64,000 nt of DNA, from the NCBI RefSeq assembly GCF_015355785.1, contig NZ_JADKYW010000002.1:124001-188000 (forward strand). The letters run 5' to 3'. Position numbers and translations under genes: made by a program. The notes beneath the pieces are model-generated. The model was not told the origin of the DNA. It searched no databases and was given only the letters and a program-made list of their open reading frames with translations. This DNA is from Arthrobacter gandavensis. GTDB taxonomy: Bacteria > Actinomycetota > Actinomycetes > Actinomycetales > Micrococcaceae. The first letter of the stretch is position 1. Every line of letters starts with the position of its first letter. Shown one piece after another: positions 26,569 through 35,616 of the stretch.

Positions 26569-27486
26569 ATGCAATCCCCTTTGCCGGTCCGCAACGGCGT
26601 GAACGCTACCCGGCTGCGGCTGCCCGCCGAGGGCCCTTGGGCTACTGCCTTCGAGTACGTCCTTGAACGGTTCGGACATGTGAACCCGCAAGGCATAGCC
26701 GACCGGTTTGACCGCGGCGAAGTCGTAGGAATTGGCGGGGTGGCGCTGGACCGGGCTACGCATCTCACGGAGCACACGTTCATCTGGTACTACCGGGAAC
26801 TGCCCCCGGAAGAGCGTCTCCCGGTGGAGATCACGATCCTCCACCAGGATGACAACCTGCTCGTTGTCGACAAGCCGCATTTCCTGCCCACGACGCCGGG
26901 CGGAATGTATGTTGCTGAGTCCGCCCTGGTACGGCTACGGGTCGCCCTGGGGATCCCGGACCTCATTCCCATGCACCGGCTGGACAGGATGACCGCCGGC
27001 GTCCTTCTCTTCTCAACCAACCCGGATACCCGCGGAAAATACCAGGTCCTCTTCGAGAAGCGGCGCATTGAAAAAGAGTATGAGGCCGTGGCTCCGTTCC
27101 GTTCGGATCTCGAGCTCCCTGCCGTCATCCGCAGCCGGATGGTTAAGTCCCGGACCTATTTGCTCGCGCAGGAGATCCCGGGAGAACCCAACGCGGAAAC
27201 GCGGGTGGAACTGCTGGAAGAGTCCGGCGGACTCGGCCGCTACCGGCTGCTCCCCAATACCGGAAAGACGCATCAGCTTCGCGTCCATATGGCCTCGCTG
27301 GGAATCGGCATCCTGAACGACCCCTTCTATCCGGTGCTGTTGGAACAGGCCCCGGATGACTTCAGCAAGCCCCTGCAGCTGCTGGCGCGTTCGATCAAAT
27401 TCACGGACCCATTGACCAGGCAGCCCGTCCAGTACCGCAGTGAGCTGGCGCTGGATGGTTTACCGGCTCCGGCAACTGGGCGCTGA
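26569..27486 (+). CDS. RluA-family pseudouridine synthase
   Basis: About 305 aa. The catalytic motif HRLDR (with the active Asp) lies in MHRLDRMTAGVLLF, preceded by LLVVDKPHFLPTTPGG and followed by the late motif NTGKTHQLRVHMASLGIGILND. It isomerises uridine in rRNA or tRNA; the target base is not predictable. No S4 domain is evident at the N-terminus. GAAGGG lies immediately before overlapping GTG (26566) and ATG (26569) starts; the exact start is uncertain. The repeat array ends 38 bp upstream, so its promoter must lie in or next to it. Confidence 0.9.
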   Translation: MQSPLPVRNGVNATRLRLPAEGPWATAFEYVLERFGHVNPQGIADRFDRGEVVGIGGVALDRATHLTEHTFIWYYRELPPEERLPVEITILHQDDNLLVVDKPHFLPTTPGGMYVAESALVRLRVALGIPDLIPMHRLDRMTAGVLLFSTNPDTRGKYQVLFEKRRIEKEYEAVAPFRSDLELPAVIRSRMVKSRTYLLAQEIPGEPNAETRVELLEESGGLGRYRLLPNTGKTHQLRVHMASLGIGILNDPFYPVLLEQAPDDFSKPLQLLARSIKFTDPLTRQPVQYRSELALDGLPAPATGR

Positions 27487-27587
27487 CCTGCAAATTCCCC
27501 TTCCTCAGGCGCACTCCTGCCGCTACGCTTTGGTGGATCCCCACCCGGGTTAGGTGTCCAAAGAACCACTGAGCCAAAGGAACAGGC

Positions 27588-29207
27588 ATGCACCCCCATC
27601 CTGACCGCCCCGCATCGCCGGAAGAAGGCATGCAAACGGCTGCAGCCAAGGACGGCACCGGCCGCGGCAGCACCATTGGCGGAGACAATGACGGGGGCAA
27701 CGCAAACCGCAGCGGCACCAACGCCGGTAACGCAAACGGTATGCCGGACAGGAACGACGGCGGTCCGGCAGACTGGGACTCGGCAGCTTTCGTTCCCCCG
27801 CTGGCCCCTGCACCACCTCCCGGGACTCCTCCTACGGTGCACACCCGCATGGAAGAGAACCGACGAGGTCTGGGCCAGGGCATCGCTGAGCCCGGGGAAC
27901 GGCCTGTGGCAGATGTTCAGCAGGATTCTTTCGGAAGCATCCTTCTCGGCGAACCTACCGGCGGCCCGCCGGGACGGGCTTACCATCTCCGGAATTCCTT
28001 GAGCCCGGCACAGGCCTTCCAGCGCTTGGTTGCCGGAAGGGCGGCTCTGGAAACCGAACCGATCGAGGCCGGGCAGGCCGACTGCGGGCAGGCCGGCGGC
28101 GGGCAGCCCGGCAGCGGGCAGGCCGACGCCAAACAGCCCGGCAGCGGGCAGGCCGACTCCAAGCAGCACGGCAGCGGGCAGGCCGACTCCAAGCAGCCCG
28201 GCAGCGGGCAGCACGAAGCAAGCTCTGGGGCGGATGATCCCCCGGACCGAAACCCGCGCGACAACTTCAAGCAACGCGACAACATCAAGGAAGAAGACTT
28301 CGACAACGGCCAGTTCCAAAACGAGCGCTCCGAGGACCACGGCCCCTCGCAGGCAGACACGGTCCGCCGCACGGCAGTCACCGTCTGCACGGCTGCGGCG
28401 CTCGGCGCCTCCTATGCCCTGACGCGCACCGCCACGGGCTGGCCGGACATCAACCACTCAGCGGGAACTGTCCTGGACCCCGCGGCGTCACTGCTCGGGG
28501 CGTACCCCTGGATCTGGCTGGCATGGATTCCAGTGCTTGCGGGTGCCGCAGCATATGCTGCCCTGCAATGGATGCCCTCCCAACGGTCCAACCCGCGGCA
28601 GGCGTGGAGTGGTCCGATCAGTGCCGGATCCGCCGTTGCGGCGGCAATCTGGCTCTGGGCCGTCCAAACCGGCAACCCGGCAGCGGCGTTCGGGGCTGCG
28701 GCCCTTGGAACGGGAATCGGCCTGGCAGCCATCCATGTGTGCAATATCTGGCCGGGTGAATCCCGCACGGAAAAGGCCACGATAGACCTGCCCGCAAAAG
28801 TCCTGCTGGGAGTGTCCACCGTTGGGCTGCTCACCGGGCTGGGCGGCTGGCTGACAGCGCTCGGGACTGACGTCGCCGGCTGGGGTCCGGAGGCATGGGC
28901 GCTGATCGCGCTCGTGGCAACAACTATCGGAATCACCACGGTGTCTATGACGGACAGGGGCCACCTCGCCGCGGCGCTGACTGTCGTCGTCGGCCTCACT
29001 GGGATCGGTTTTTCCCGGCTGCTGTCGGAACAGACCTCCATGCCCGTCGCCGCGGGGGCTTTTGTCGGCGCCTTCCTCGTCCTGGTGTCGGCGGGTTCCA
29101 GGCGCCACCAGGTGGATCATGCCCAGCGCAGGAGACAGCGGGAGTGGCTCAAAGCGGAAGCCAGCGTCCCCGCTGCCGACGAAGCACCCGAAGCTGTTCG
29201 CACCTAG
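27588..29207 (+). CDS. Polytopic membrane protein with long repeat-containing N-terminus
   Basis: 539 aa, function not recognised. Residues 1-260 are hydrophilic, Gly/Asn/Pro/Gln-rich and contain three exact-length 10-residue repeats (GSGQADSKQP type, DNA 28110-28199) with partial copies on both sides. Residues 270-520 hold about seven membrane spans. The segment YPWIWLAWIPVLAGAAAYAALQW then QRSNPRQAW faintly resembles actinobacterial tryptophan-rich sensory (TspO-like) proteins, but this is weak. AAAGGAAC precedes the ATG. The 3' end overlaps a minus-strand gene by 59 bp. Confidence 0.8.
   Translation: MHPHPDRPASPEEGMQTAAAKDGTGRGSTIGGDNDGGNANRSGTNAGNANGMPDRNDGGPADWDSAAFVPPLAPAPPPGTPPTVHTRMEENRRGLGQGIAEPGERPVADVQQDSFGSILLGEPTGGPPGRAYHLRNSLSPAQAFQRLVAGRAALETEPIEAGQADCGQAGGGQPGSGQADAKQPGSGQADSKQHGSGQADSKQPGSGQHEASSGADDPPDRNPRDNFKQRDNIKEEDFDNGQFQNERSEDHGPSQADTVRRTAVTVCTAAALGASYALTRTATGWPDINHSAGTVLDPAASLLGAYPWIWLAWIPVLAGAAAYAALQWMPSQRSNPRQAWSGPISAGSAVAAAIWLWAVQTGNPAAAFGAAALGTGIGLAAIHVCNIWPGESRTEKATIDLPAKVLLGVSTVGLLTGLGGWLTALGTDVAGWGPEAWALIALVATTIGITTVSMTDRGHLAAALTVVVGLTGIGFSRLLSEQTSMPVAAGAFVGAFLVLVSAGSRRHQVDHAQRRRQREWLKAEASVPAADEAPEAVRT
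28110..28199 (+). repeat. Three 30-nt in-frame repeats
   Basis: Three tandem 30-nt copies at 28110, 28140 and 28170, each beginning GGCAGCGGGCAGGCCGAC and encoding GSGQAD(A/S)KQ(P/H). Half-copies flank them (28080-28109 and 28200-28214). The unit is a multiple of three, so copy-number change would keep the frame, unlike the array at 26291. Confidence 0.9.
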
Positions 29208-29454
29208 CTACCTGCTCCACCGCGTGCCGCATGTTCATCGCTGCACGCCTTGCCTGTGAATTCTCAATCCCGTACTCATTGGCGGGAACCATGAACCGCA
29301 GCGTGATGCGTGGAACGCCGGAGATGATGTCCAGCTGGTTGGCCTCAACATGGTGGCTGGCCTCCAGCGCTTCGACGGCCGCATCCATCACCGCTTCGGG
29401 CGGGTTCCCGGGACGCAGGCCAAGGATGTTGAGCTGGACGCGAAAAGAAGGCAT
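29149..29454 (-). CDS. Small hypothetical protein (101 aa)
   Basis: Unrecognised soluble protein. It starts MPSFRVQLNILGLRPGNPPEAV, looks alpha/beta with a helix at EAVMDAAVEALEASHHVEA and a strand PRITLRFMVPA, and ends in a basic tail. GGAAGG directly abuts the ATG. The last 59 bp overlap the 3' end of the convergent membrane-protein gene, which is unusual for two real genes but the amino-acid composition looks protein-like. The start and the C-terminal extent are less certain than the core. Confidence 0.6.
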   Translation of the reverse strand: MPSFRVQLNILGLRPGNPPEAVMDAAVEALEASHHVEANQLDIISGVPRITLRFMVPANEYGIENSQARRAAMNMRHAVEQVARCEQLRVLRRQRGRWLPL

Positions 29455-29535
29455 CCTTCCACCGTAATGCCAGTGGAAGGACGCCTCCTGTCGATCCGGG
29501 GCCGGGGTCGATCCGGCGCCAGGTAGGAGTGGAGC

Positions 29536-29982
29536 CTAGAGGGGCTCGTCGTCCGGGCTGAAAGCCGAAAGCGGGTCGCCGCCTGCATGGGCGGGGTCAT
29601 CACTGCCGTCCTCGAGCGGGTCCACTGACGAGTCCCCGAAATCGACGTCCCGAGCCGCTTCGCCGATAGTCGGTTCTTCAGGCGGAATCTGCGAATCGCC
29701 TTCTTCGTAACGCTCTTCGGCGGTTTCATCACGAAGCGTCTGGTCTGATTCAATCCCGGGTTCACCGGCAAGGGGTTCTTCGTTGATCAGCGGATCTTCC
29801 TGCCAGTTCTCCGGGTTATCCTCGGCCGCACCCGGGTAGGACAGGTCTTCCGCGTCCGTGAGCTCGTCCTCATCCAGGAGTTCCTCGCCCGAGACGACGC
29901 TCAGTTCGTCAGGTGTAACCACCTCGGACAGGTCATCGGCCAGTGCAGGGTTGTCGCTGTGGTCCGGGTTCTGTTCAGTCAT
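29536..29982 (-). CDS. Acidic low-complexity hypothetical protein
   Basis: 148 aa from ATG 29982 (a TTG at 30006 would add 8 residues). About a third of the residues are Asp or Glu, with many Pro, and no hydrophobic segment, so it is probably intrinsically disordered and cytoplasmic. Phrases such as EELLDEDELTDAEDL and SDQTLRDETAEERY recall actinobacterial DUF5709-type acidic proteins, but this is not secure. It is divergent from the siderophore operon with a 233-bp intergenic region. Confidence 0.65.
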   Translation of the reverse strand: MTEQNPDHSDNPALADDLSEVVTPDELSVVSGEELLDEDELTDAEDLSYPGAAEDNPENWQEDPLINEEPLAGEPGIESDQTLRDETAEERYEEGDSQIPPEEPTIGEAARDVDFGDSSVDPLEDGSDDPAHAGGDPLSAFSPDDEPL

Positions 29983-30164
29983 CTGCAGCTCACTTTCCGA
30001 TTTCAACGGTCGTTTCCATCGATACTAAGCCTACTGACATCCGATTGCACAAGCGGGCGCCCGACCATACATCCGCGTCCATCGCGCGTCATTTTGCACC
30101 CATGGCCAGACTTTATCCCCATCGCGGCGAATTAAGACATAAAAGTTTGACGTAATGCTCGAAG

Positions 30165-30183
30165 TAAGGACAGGCTAACCTGC
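30165..30183. promoter_or_regulatory. DtxR/IdeR-type iron box before the siderophore operon
   Basis: TAAGGACAGGCTAACCTGC matches the 19-bp DtxR/IdeR consensus TTAGGTTAGGCTAACCTAA at 14 positions, including the whole GGCTAACCT right half. It lies 33 bp before the GTG of the decarboxylase gene, where an Fe-loaded repressor would block transcription in iron-replete cells. Confidence 0.85.
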
Positions 30184-30215
30184 GTTACCGTCTCGAAACC
30201 TTCCAGGAGAACGCA

Positions 30216-31793
30216 GTGAGCACTTTGCAGAAGCCGGAGCATTACTCCGCAGACAACCCGCAGGCAGGCGAACATCCGGCTGCCACACTGCTGACCGGCG
30301 CATCCACCGGACAGTACCTGTCTGAGAACCTGCTGGGCATGTCCGCCGTGAGCCGTTCCATCGGCTCCGCCAGCAGGCCGTTCACGGGCATGCACCCCCG
30401 GGACCTGGCACCCGCGATCGACGCAGTTGACCTGGACCGGCCGCTGGGCACCACCGGCGCGGCCCTGGAGGAACTGCATCCTCTCTACCTGCGGGACGCG
30501 GTCTACTTCCACCATCCCGCCTACGCCGCCCACCTGAACTGCCCGGTGGCGATCCCCGCCCTGGTCGGAGAAACCATCCTTAGCGCCGTGAACTCCTCCC
30601 TGGACACCTGGGACCAGAGCGCCGGGGCCACGCTGATCGAGCGGCGCCTGCTGCGCTGGACAGCTGACCGCCTGGGACTGGGCTCCGCAGCCAGCGGTGT
30701 CTTCACCAGCGGAGGCACCACCTCAAACCTCCAGGCACTGCTTATTGCCCGCAACCGTGCGGTGGCTGCACTGCGCCGGGACGCGGCAGCGCAGGGCCGC
30801 AGCGAACGGCTTCTGGGGCGGCTGCGCATTTTCGCCTCCGAAGTCAGCCATTTCAGCATCCGGAAATCCGCGGCACTGCTGGGCCTGGGTGAGGACGCCG
30901 TCCATCTGGTGGCGAGCGACGCCGACCGCCGGCTCAAGCCCGAAGCCCTGCGGAACGCCCTGGCTGAGTCCCGCAGCCGCGGCGAAGTTCCCATGGCCAT
31001 CGTGGCCACCGCCGGCACCACGGACTTCGGCAGCATTGACCCGCTGCTCGAGTGCGCGGCGCTCAGTTCGGAGTTCGGCTCCTGGCTGCACGTCGACGCA
31101 GCGTACGGCGGAGGACTGCTGACGTCCCTGAAGTACCGCAGCCGGCTGTCCGGAATCGGTGCGGCGGATTCCGTCACGGTGGACTATCACAAGACGTTCT
31201 TCCAGCCGGTGTCCTCAAGCGCCGTCCTGGTGCGCGACGCTGCCGAGCTGCACCACATCCTGCACTACGCGGACTACCTCAACCCGGCGGACGCCGCGGA
31301 CCCGGAAATTCCAAACCAGGTGGACCACAGTATCCAGACCACTCGCCGCTTTGACGCGCTGAAGCTCTGGCTCACCCTGCGGGTCACGGGGGCCGACGGC
31401 ATTGGCGCCATGCTCGACTCCGCCATTGACCTGGCCCGGGAAACCGGGCGCCTGCTCGCGGCCGATCCGGACTTTGAGGTAGCTGCCCGAGTACAGCTGA
31501 GCACCGTGGTGTTCCGTTTCCGCCCATGCAGCCTGGACGAGGACACCAGCGACACACTGAACCGCTGGATCCGCTCAGCACTCTCCGCCTCGGGAGACGC
31601 CGTCATCGCGGCCACCACCGTAGACGGGCGGACCTACCTGAAGTTCACCCTCCTGAACCCCACCGCAACGCTGGCGGACATTGAACGCATCCTGGAACTG
31701 ATCCGCTCCCACGCCGCTCGCTGGCTTTCCGGGCAGGCAGGACAGGAAACCGCAGGCATGGAAACCGAAACCACGGCAGGAGCAGCAGCATGA
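30216..31793 (+). CDS. desA: PLP-dependent diamine-forming decarboxylase of siderophore biosynthesis
   Basis: 525 aa, group II decarboxylase family. SGGTTSNLQALLIARN binds PLP phosphate, AIVATAGTTDFGSIDP and VDAAYGGG are standard, and the Schiff-base lysine is Lys326 in DYHKTFFQP. In desferrioxamine pathways this enzyme makes cadaverine from lysine; a 2,4-diaminobutyrate or ornithine specificity cannot be excluded from sequence. GTG start with GGAG 7 nt upstream. First gene of a four-gene operon behind an iron box; its stop overlaps the hydroxylase start. Confidence 0.9.
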   Translation: MSTLQKPEHYSADNPQAGEHPAATLLTGASTGQYLSENLLGMSAVSRSIGSASRPFTGMHPRDLAPAIDAVDLDRPLGTTGAALEELHPLYLRDAVYFHHPAYAAHLNCPVAIPALVGETILSAVNSSLDTWDQSAGATLIERRLLRWTADRLGLGSAASGVFTSGGTTSNLQALLIARNRAVAALRRDAAAQGRSERLLGRLRIFASEVSHFSIRKSAALLGLGEDAVHLVASDADRRLKPEALRNALAESRSRGEVPMAIVATAGTTDFGSIDPLLECAALSSEFGSWLHVDAAYGGGLLTSLKYRSRLSGIGAADSVTVDYHKTFFQPVSSSAVLVRDAAELHHILHYADYLNPADAADPEIPNQVDHSIQTTRRFDALKLWLTLRVTGADGIGAMLDSAIDLARETGRLLAADPDFEVAARVQLSTVVFRFRPCSLDEDTSDTLNRWIRSALSASGDAVIAATTVDGRTYLKFTLLNPTATLADIERILELIRSHAARWLSGQAGQETAGMETETTAGAAA

Positions 31794-33229
31794 GCCGCCG
31801 GCCCGAGCACCAGTCCAAGCCCGTAACCGCTGCAGACGCTGCCGAACCAGAGGCGGGACGAACCGTCCATGACATCATTGGCATCGGCGTCGGACCCTTC
31901 AACCTCGGCTTGGCGGCACTTGCCGAACCCATTCCCGAGCTGGACGCCGTGTTCTTCGACTCGCGCCCCGGATTCGACTGGCACCCGGGGATGATGCTGG
32001 ACACCGCGCACCTGCAGGTCCCCTTCATGGCGGACCTCGTGTCCCTGGCGGACCCCACCTCCCGGTACTCGTTCCTGAATTTCCTCAAGGCCACGGGCAG
32101 GCTCTACCGCTTTTACATCCGTGAGGATTTCTACCCGCTGCGGGCGGAATTCAACGCCTACTGCCAGTGGGTGGCGGAGCAGCTGCCCAGCGTCCGGTTC
32201 GGCCATGAGGTCACGGACATTCGCTACGAACAGACCGCGCACGACGGCGGCAGGTACCTGGTGCGCACAAGGCACGACGGCGGCACCCGGGTCCACGCGG
32301 CCCGCCGGCTGGTCCTGGGCACCGGCACCCGGCCGGAGATCCCGCCGTCGTGCGCCGGAATCCTCTCCGGCGAGGGGGCCGCCGTCCACAACAGCGACTA
32401 TCTGCAGTCCAAGGACTCGATCCAGGAGCACCGAAGCATCACCGTGGTGGGAAGCGGGCAAAGCGCCGCTGAAGTCTTCCTGGACCTGCTCCAGGACTGC
32501 GGGCCGGACAGCTACGAGCTGAACTGGGTAACGCGTTCGGGCAGGTTCTTCCCGCTTGAATACACGAAGCTCACCCTTGAAATGACGTCCCCTGACTATG
32601 TGGATTATTTCCATGCGCTGCCCGGCGCTACCCGGGACCGGCTGATCGGGTCGCAGAAAAACCTGTACAAGGGCATCGACGCCGCGCTCATCAATGAGAT
32701 CTATGACGCTCTCTACGCCCGCAGCCTGTCCGGGCCGCTGCCGGTCCGTCTGTTCACCGGCGTCGAAGTCACCGGCAGCAGCTACGACCCGGACGCCGGA
32801 GCGCACCGGCTGGAACTGCACCACTCGGAACAGGGCACCAGCGGCGAGCTGACGACGGGCGCCGTGGTGCTGGCCACCGGGTACTCTTACCGCGAACCCG
32901 GCTTCCTGCAGGGGATCGGCAGCCGCATCCGCCGGGACAGCCGGGGCCGGTTCGATGTGGACCGGAATTATGGAATCGGCGTGGCACCCGGGGAGATCTT
33001 CGTGCAAAACGCCGAGCTGCACACCCACGGGTTCACCTCCCCGGACCTGGGGATGGCCGCCTACCGGAACTCGACGATCCTGCGCGAGATCCTCGGCTGG
33101 GAGTACTACCCGGTGGAAGCCAGCATCACGTTCCAGGAGTTTGGGCTCACCGGCCTGGGCCAGCCGTCACACCCGCCCGCCACCGCACGCACGGGATCAA
33201 CGGCGAAGGCAGAAGGAGCGGTGGCATGA
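31790..33229 (+). CDS. desB: Lysine/ornithine (diamine) N-hydroxylase
   Basis: 479 aa, IucD/SidA-type flavin monooxygenase. FAD site IGIGVGPFNLGLAAL, the family signature DWHPGMMLDTAHLQVPFMADLVS, an NADPH-binding VVGSGQSAAEVFLDL and C-terminal LATGYSYREP are in order. It hydroxylates the free amine of the diamine to give the N-hydroxy intermediate. Start ATGA overlaps the decarboxylase stop, and its stop overlaps the acyltransferase start. Confidence 0.92.
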   Translation: MSRRPEHQSKPVTAADAAEPEAGRTVHDIIGIGVGPFNLGLAALAEPIPELDAVFFDSRPGFDWHPGMMLDTAHLQVPFMADLVSLADPTSRYSFLNFLKATGRLYRFYIREDFYPLRAEFNAYCQWVAEQLPSVRFGHEVTDIRYEQTAHDGGRYLVRTRHDGGTRVHAARRLVLGTGTRPEIPPSCAGILSGEGAAVHNSDYLQSKDSIQEHRSITVVGSGQSAAEVFLDLLQDCGPDSYELNWVTRSGRFFPLEYTKLTLEMTSPDYVDYFHALPGATRDRLIGSQKNLYKGIDAALINEIYDALYARSLSGPLPVRLFTGVEVTGSSYDPDAGAHRLELHHSEQGTSGELTTGAVVLATGYSYREPGFLQGIGSRIRRDSRGRFDVDRNYGIGVAPGEIFVQNAELHTHGFTSPDLGMAAYRNSTILREILGWEYYPVEASITFQEFGLTGLGQPSHPPATARTGSTAKAEGAVA

Positions 33230-33780
33230 AGTTCGATTTCCGACCGGTCGACCCCGCAGCCGACGTACCCCTCCTGCACAGCTGGATGAGCCAGGACTAC
33301 GCACGCTTCTGGGGCATGGGCACCGCAACGGTGGACGAGGTCCGCAGCGAGTACTCGGGAATCGATGCCAACCCGCACCACGAGGCGTGGCTCGGCCTGC
33401 TGGGGAACACCCCGGCGTTCCTCATGGAGAGCTATGCGCCGGAGCACTCCCCGCTGGCCGGCCTGTACCCGGTCCAGCCCGGCGACCGCGGCATGCACCT
33501 GCTGATGGGTCCGCCGGACATCCCGCAGCATGGCTTCACCCTGGCAGCTTTCCGGGCGGTGATGATGTTCATCTTCTCCAACCCGCAGACGCAGCGGGTG
33601 GTGGTGGAACCGGATGTGCGCAACACCAAGATCCAGGTCCTTAACGAACGCATGGGGTTCCAGCCCCACGGCAGCATCGAGCTGCCGGACAAAACCGCCC
33701 TGCTTTCTTCCTGCACCCGGCAGCAGTTCAACGCCGCGGACGGCAGTATCCCCACGACTTTCCAAGGAGCAACACCATGA
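33226..33780 (+). CDS. desC: N-hydroxy-diamine acyltransferase (GNAT, IucB/AlcB type)
   Basis: 184 aa. The AlcB-like GNAT fold shows FRPVDPAADVPLLHSWM, the acyl-CoA site region and VVVEPDVRNTKIQVLNERMGF. It transfers a succinyl or acetyl group to the hydroxylamine to form the hydroxamate. Both ends overlap neighbours by 4 nt, so it is translated as part of the des set. Confidence 0.9.
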   Translation: MKFDFRPVDPAADVPLLHSWMSQDYARFWGMGTATVDEVRSEYSGIDANPHHEAWLGLLGNTPAFLMESYAPEHSPLAGLYPVQPGDRGMHLLMGPPDIPQHGFTLAAFRAVMMFIFSNPQTQRVVVEPDVRNTKIQVLNERMGFQPHGSIELPDKTALLSSCTRQQFNAADGSIPTTFQGATP

Positions 33781-35600
33781 GCACCGCCGTCGAACCCGCT
33801 GCGTTGAACCGGAACGCCGCGCACCTCACGCCCGAACGCTGGGCGGCAGCCAACCGGCACGTCGTCTGCAAGGCACTCGCCGAGTTCTCGCATGAGCGGA
33901 TTCTGCAGCCCCGGCCCGCGGATCCGGGCAGTTTTCGCCTCACATCCGACGACGGCACCGCCACCTACACCTTCGATGCTGAACTCCTGGAGCTGGAGCA
34001 CTGGAGCATTCGGCCGGAGAGCATCCTCCGATCCGTCAACGGCAGCGGGACGCCTCTGGACGCCCTGGTCTTTATCACCGAATTCGCGCGCACGCTGGGG
34101 ATCAGCGAGACGATGCTGCCGGTCTATCTGGAGGAAATTTCCAGCACCCTGGCGTCCCACGCCTACAAGCACAGCGGCTCCTTCCACAGCTCGGACACAC
34201 TGGCGGCAGGCATAACCGGGGGCGCTGATCCGGCCGCGGACTTCCAGGCCATCGAAGCATCCATGACCGAAGGACACCCGTGTTTCGTGGCAAACAACGG
34301 GCGGCTGGGATTCGGACTGCAGGACTACCTTTCCTACGCACCCGAAACCGGTTCCGGCGTCCGGCTGCACTGGATTGCCGTCCGAAAGGACCGCGCCCGG
34401 TTCACTGCGGTTTCCGGCCTGGACTACTCGGCGTTCCTGGCCGCTGAACTCGATCCGGGCGTGCAGTCGGGATTCAACGCCGAACTCGAGTCCCGGGACC
34501 TCGGCCCCGGAGATTACCTGCTCATGCCGGTCCATCCCTGGCAGTGGGAGAACAAGCTCAGCGTCACCTTCGCTGCGGAGGTCGCCCAGCAGCACATCGT
34601 CCATCTGGGACCGTCCGAAGACGTGTACCAGGCGCAGCAGTCCATCCGGACGTTCTTCAACCGCAGCACCCCCGGCCGCTGCTACGTCAAGACGGCGCTT
34701 TCGGTGGTGAACATGGGCTTTATGCGCGGCCTGTCCGCCGAATACATGGTGGCCACTCCCGCGATCAACGAGTGGCTGGACGGGCTGGTCCGGGCCGATT
34801 CGGTACTGGCGGCCGCCGGATTCCAGATCCTGCGCGAAACAGCGGCTCTGGGGTACACCAACCCGTACTACGACGCCGCGGCCCCCAAGGGTTCTGCATA
34901 CCGGAAAATGCTGGCAGCACTGTGGCGGGAAAGCCCGATGAATCGGCTGGAGCACGGGGAACAACTCGCCACGATGGCTTCACTGCTGCACAGGGACCAG
35001 ACCGGCAGCCCGTTCGTTTCGGCACTCATCCGGCGCTCCGGCCTCTCGCCGCGCCGATGGCTCCGGGAGTATCTCCACGCCTATCTGGTTCCGGTCCTGC
35101 ATTGCTTCTATGCGTACCGGCTGGCCTTCATGCCGCACGGGGAGAACCTGATTTTGGTTCTCAGCGACGGGGTGCCGGTCCGCGCGCTGATGAAGGACAT
35201 CGGCGAGGAGATCATCGTGATGGCGGACAAGGTGGACCTCCCCCGGGACGCCGCACGTATCCGCGTGGATGTGCCGGAGGAGGAGCAGGTGCTCTCAGTC
35301 TTCACCGACGTGGTCGACTGCTTCTTCCGCTTCCTCGCTGCCGTCCTGCACGAGGACGGACAGCTCACGGAAGGCGAATTCTGGGACACGGTCGCCGGTG
35401 TGGTTTGCGCCTACCAGGCTGAGCACCCCGAATTGGCCGAAGACTTCGCTGCCCATGATCTCTTCGCCGCGGACTTTGCCCGTTCCTGCCTCAACCGCCT
35501 GCAGCTGCGCAACAACCAGCAGATGCTGGATATTGCGGATCCGTCAGGCGGGCTGCAGTTCTCCGGCAGGCTGGCCAATCCCTTGGCCGGCAGGGGGTAG
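33777..35600 (+). CDS. desD: NRPS-independent siderophore synthetase (IucA/IucC family)
   Basis: 607 aa. HSGSFHSSDTLAAGI-like acid-binding region, GHPCFVANNGRLGFG, MPVHPWQWEN, and STPGRCYVKTALSVVNMGFMRG are the IucA/IucC core; the C-terminal FhuF-like part has HGENLILVL and LPRDAARIRV. It condenses N-hydroxy-N-succinylcadaverine units with ATP to give linear or macrocyclic hydroxamates. Last gene of the operon; no exporter, receptor or reductase is adjacent, so uptake genes must be elsewhere. Confidence 0.93.
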   Translation: MSTAVEPAALNRNAAHLTPERWAAANRHVVCKALAEFSHERILQPRPADPGSFRLTSDDGTATYTFDAELLELEHWSIRPESILRSVNGSGTPLDALVFITEFARTLGISETMLPVYLEEISSTLASHAYKHSGSFHSSDTLAAGITGGADPAADFQAIEASMTEGHPCFVANNGRLGFGLQDYLSYAPETGSGVRLHWIAVRKDRARFTAVSGLDYSAFLAAELDPGVQSGFNAELESRDLGPGDYLLMPVHPWQWENKLSVTFAAEVAQQHIVHLGPSEDVYQAQQSIRTFFNRSTPGRCYVKTALSVVNMGFMRGLSAEYMVATPAINEWLDGLVRADSVLAAAGFQILRETAALGYTNPYYDAAAPKGSAYRKMLAALWRESPMNRLEHGEQLATMASLLHRDQTGSPFVSALIRRSGLSPRRWLREYLHAYLVPVLHCFYAYRLAFMPHGENLILVLSDGVPVRALMKDIGEEIIVMADKVDLPRDAARIRVDVPEEEQVLSVFTDVVDCFFRFLAAVLHEDGQLTEGEFWDTVAGVVCAYQAEHPELAEDFAAHDLFAADFARSCLNRLQLRNNQQMLDIADPSGGLQFSGRLANPLAGRG

Positions 35601-35616
35601 AACCGGAGCCCGCCGT

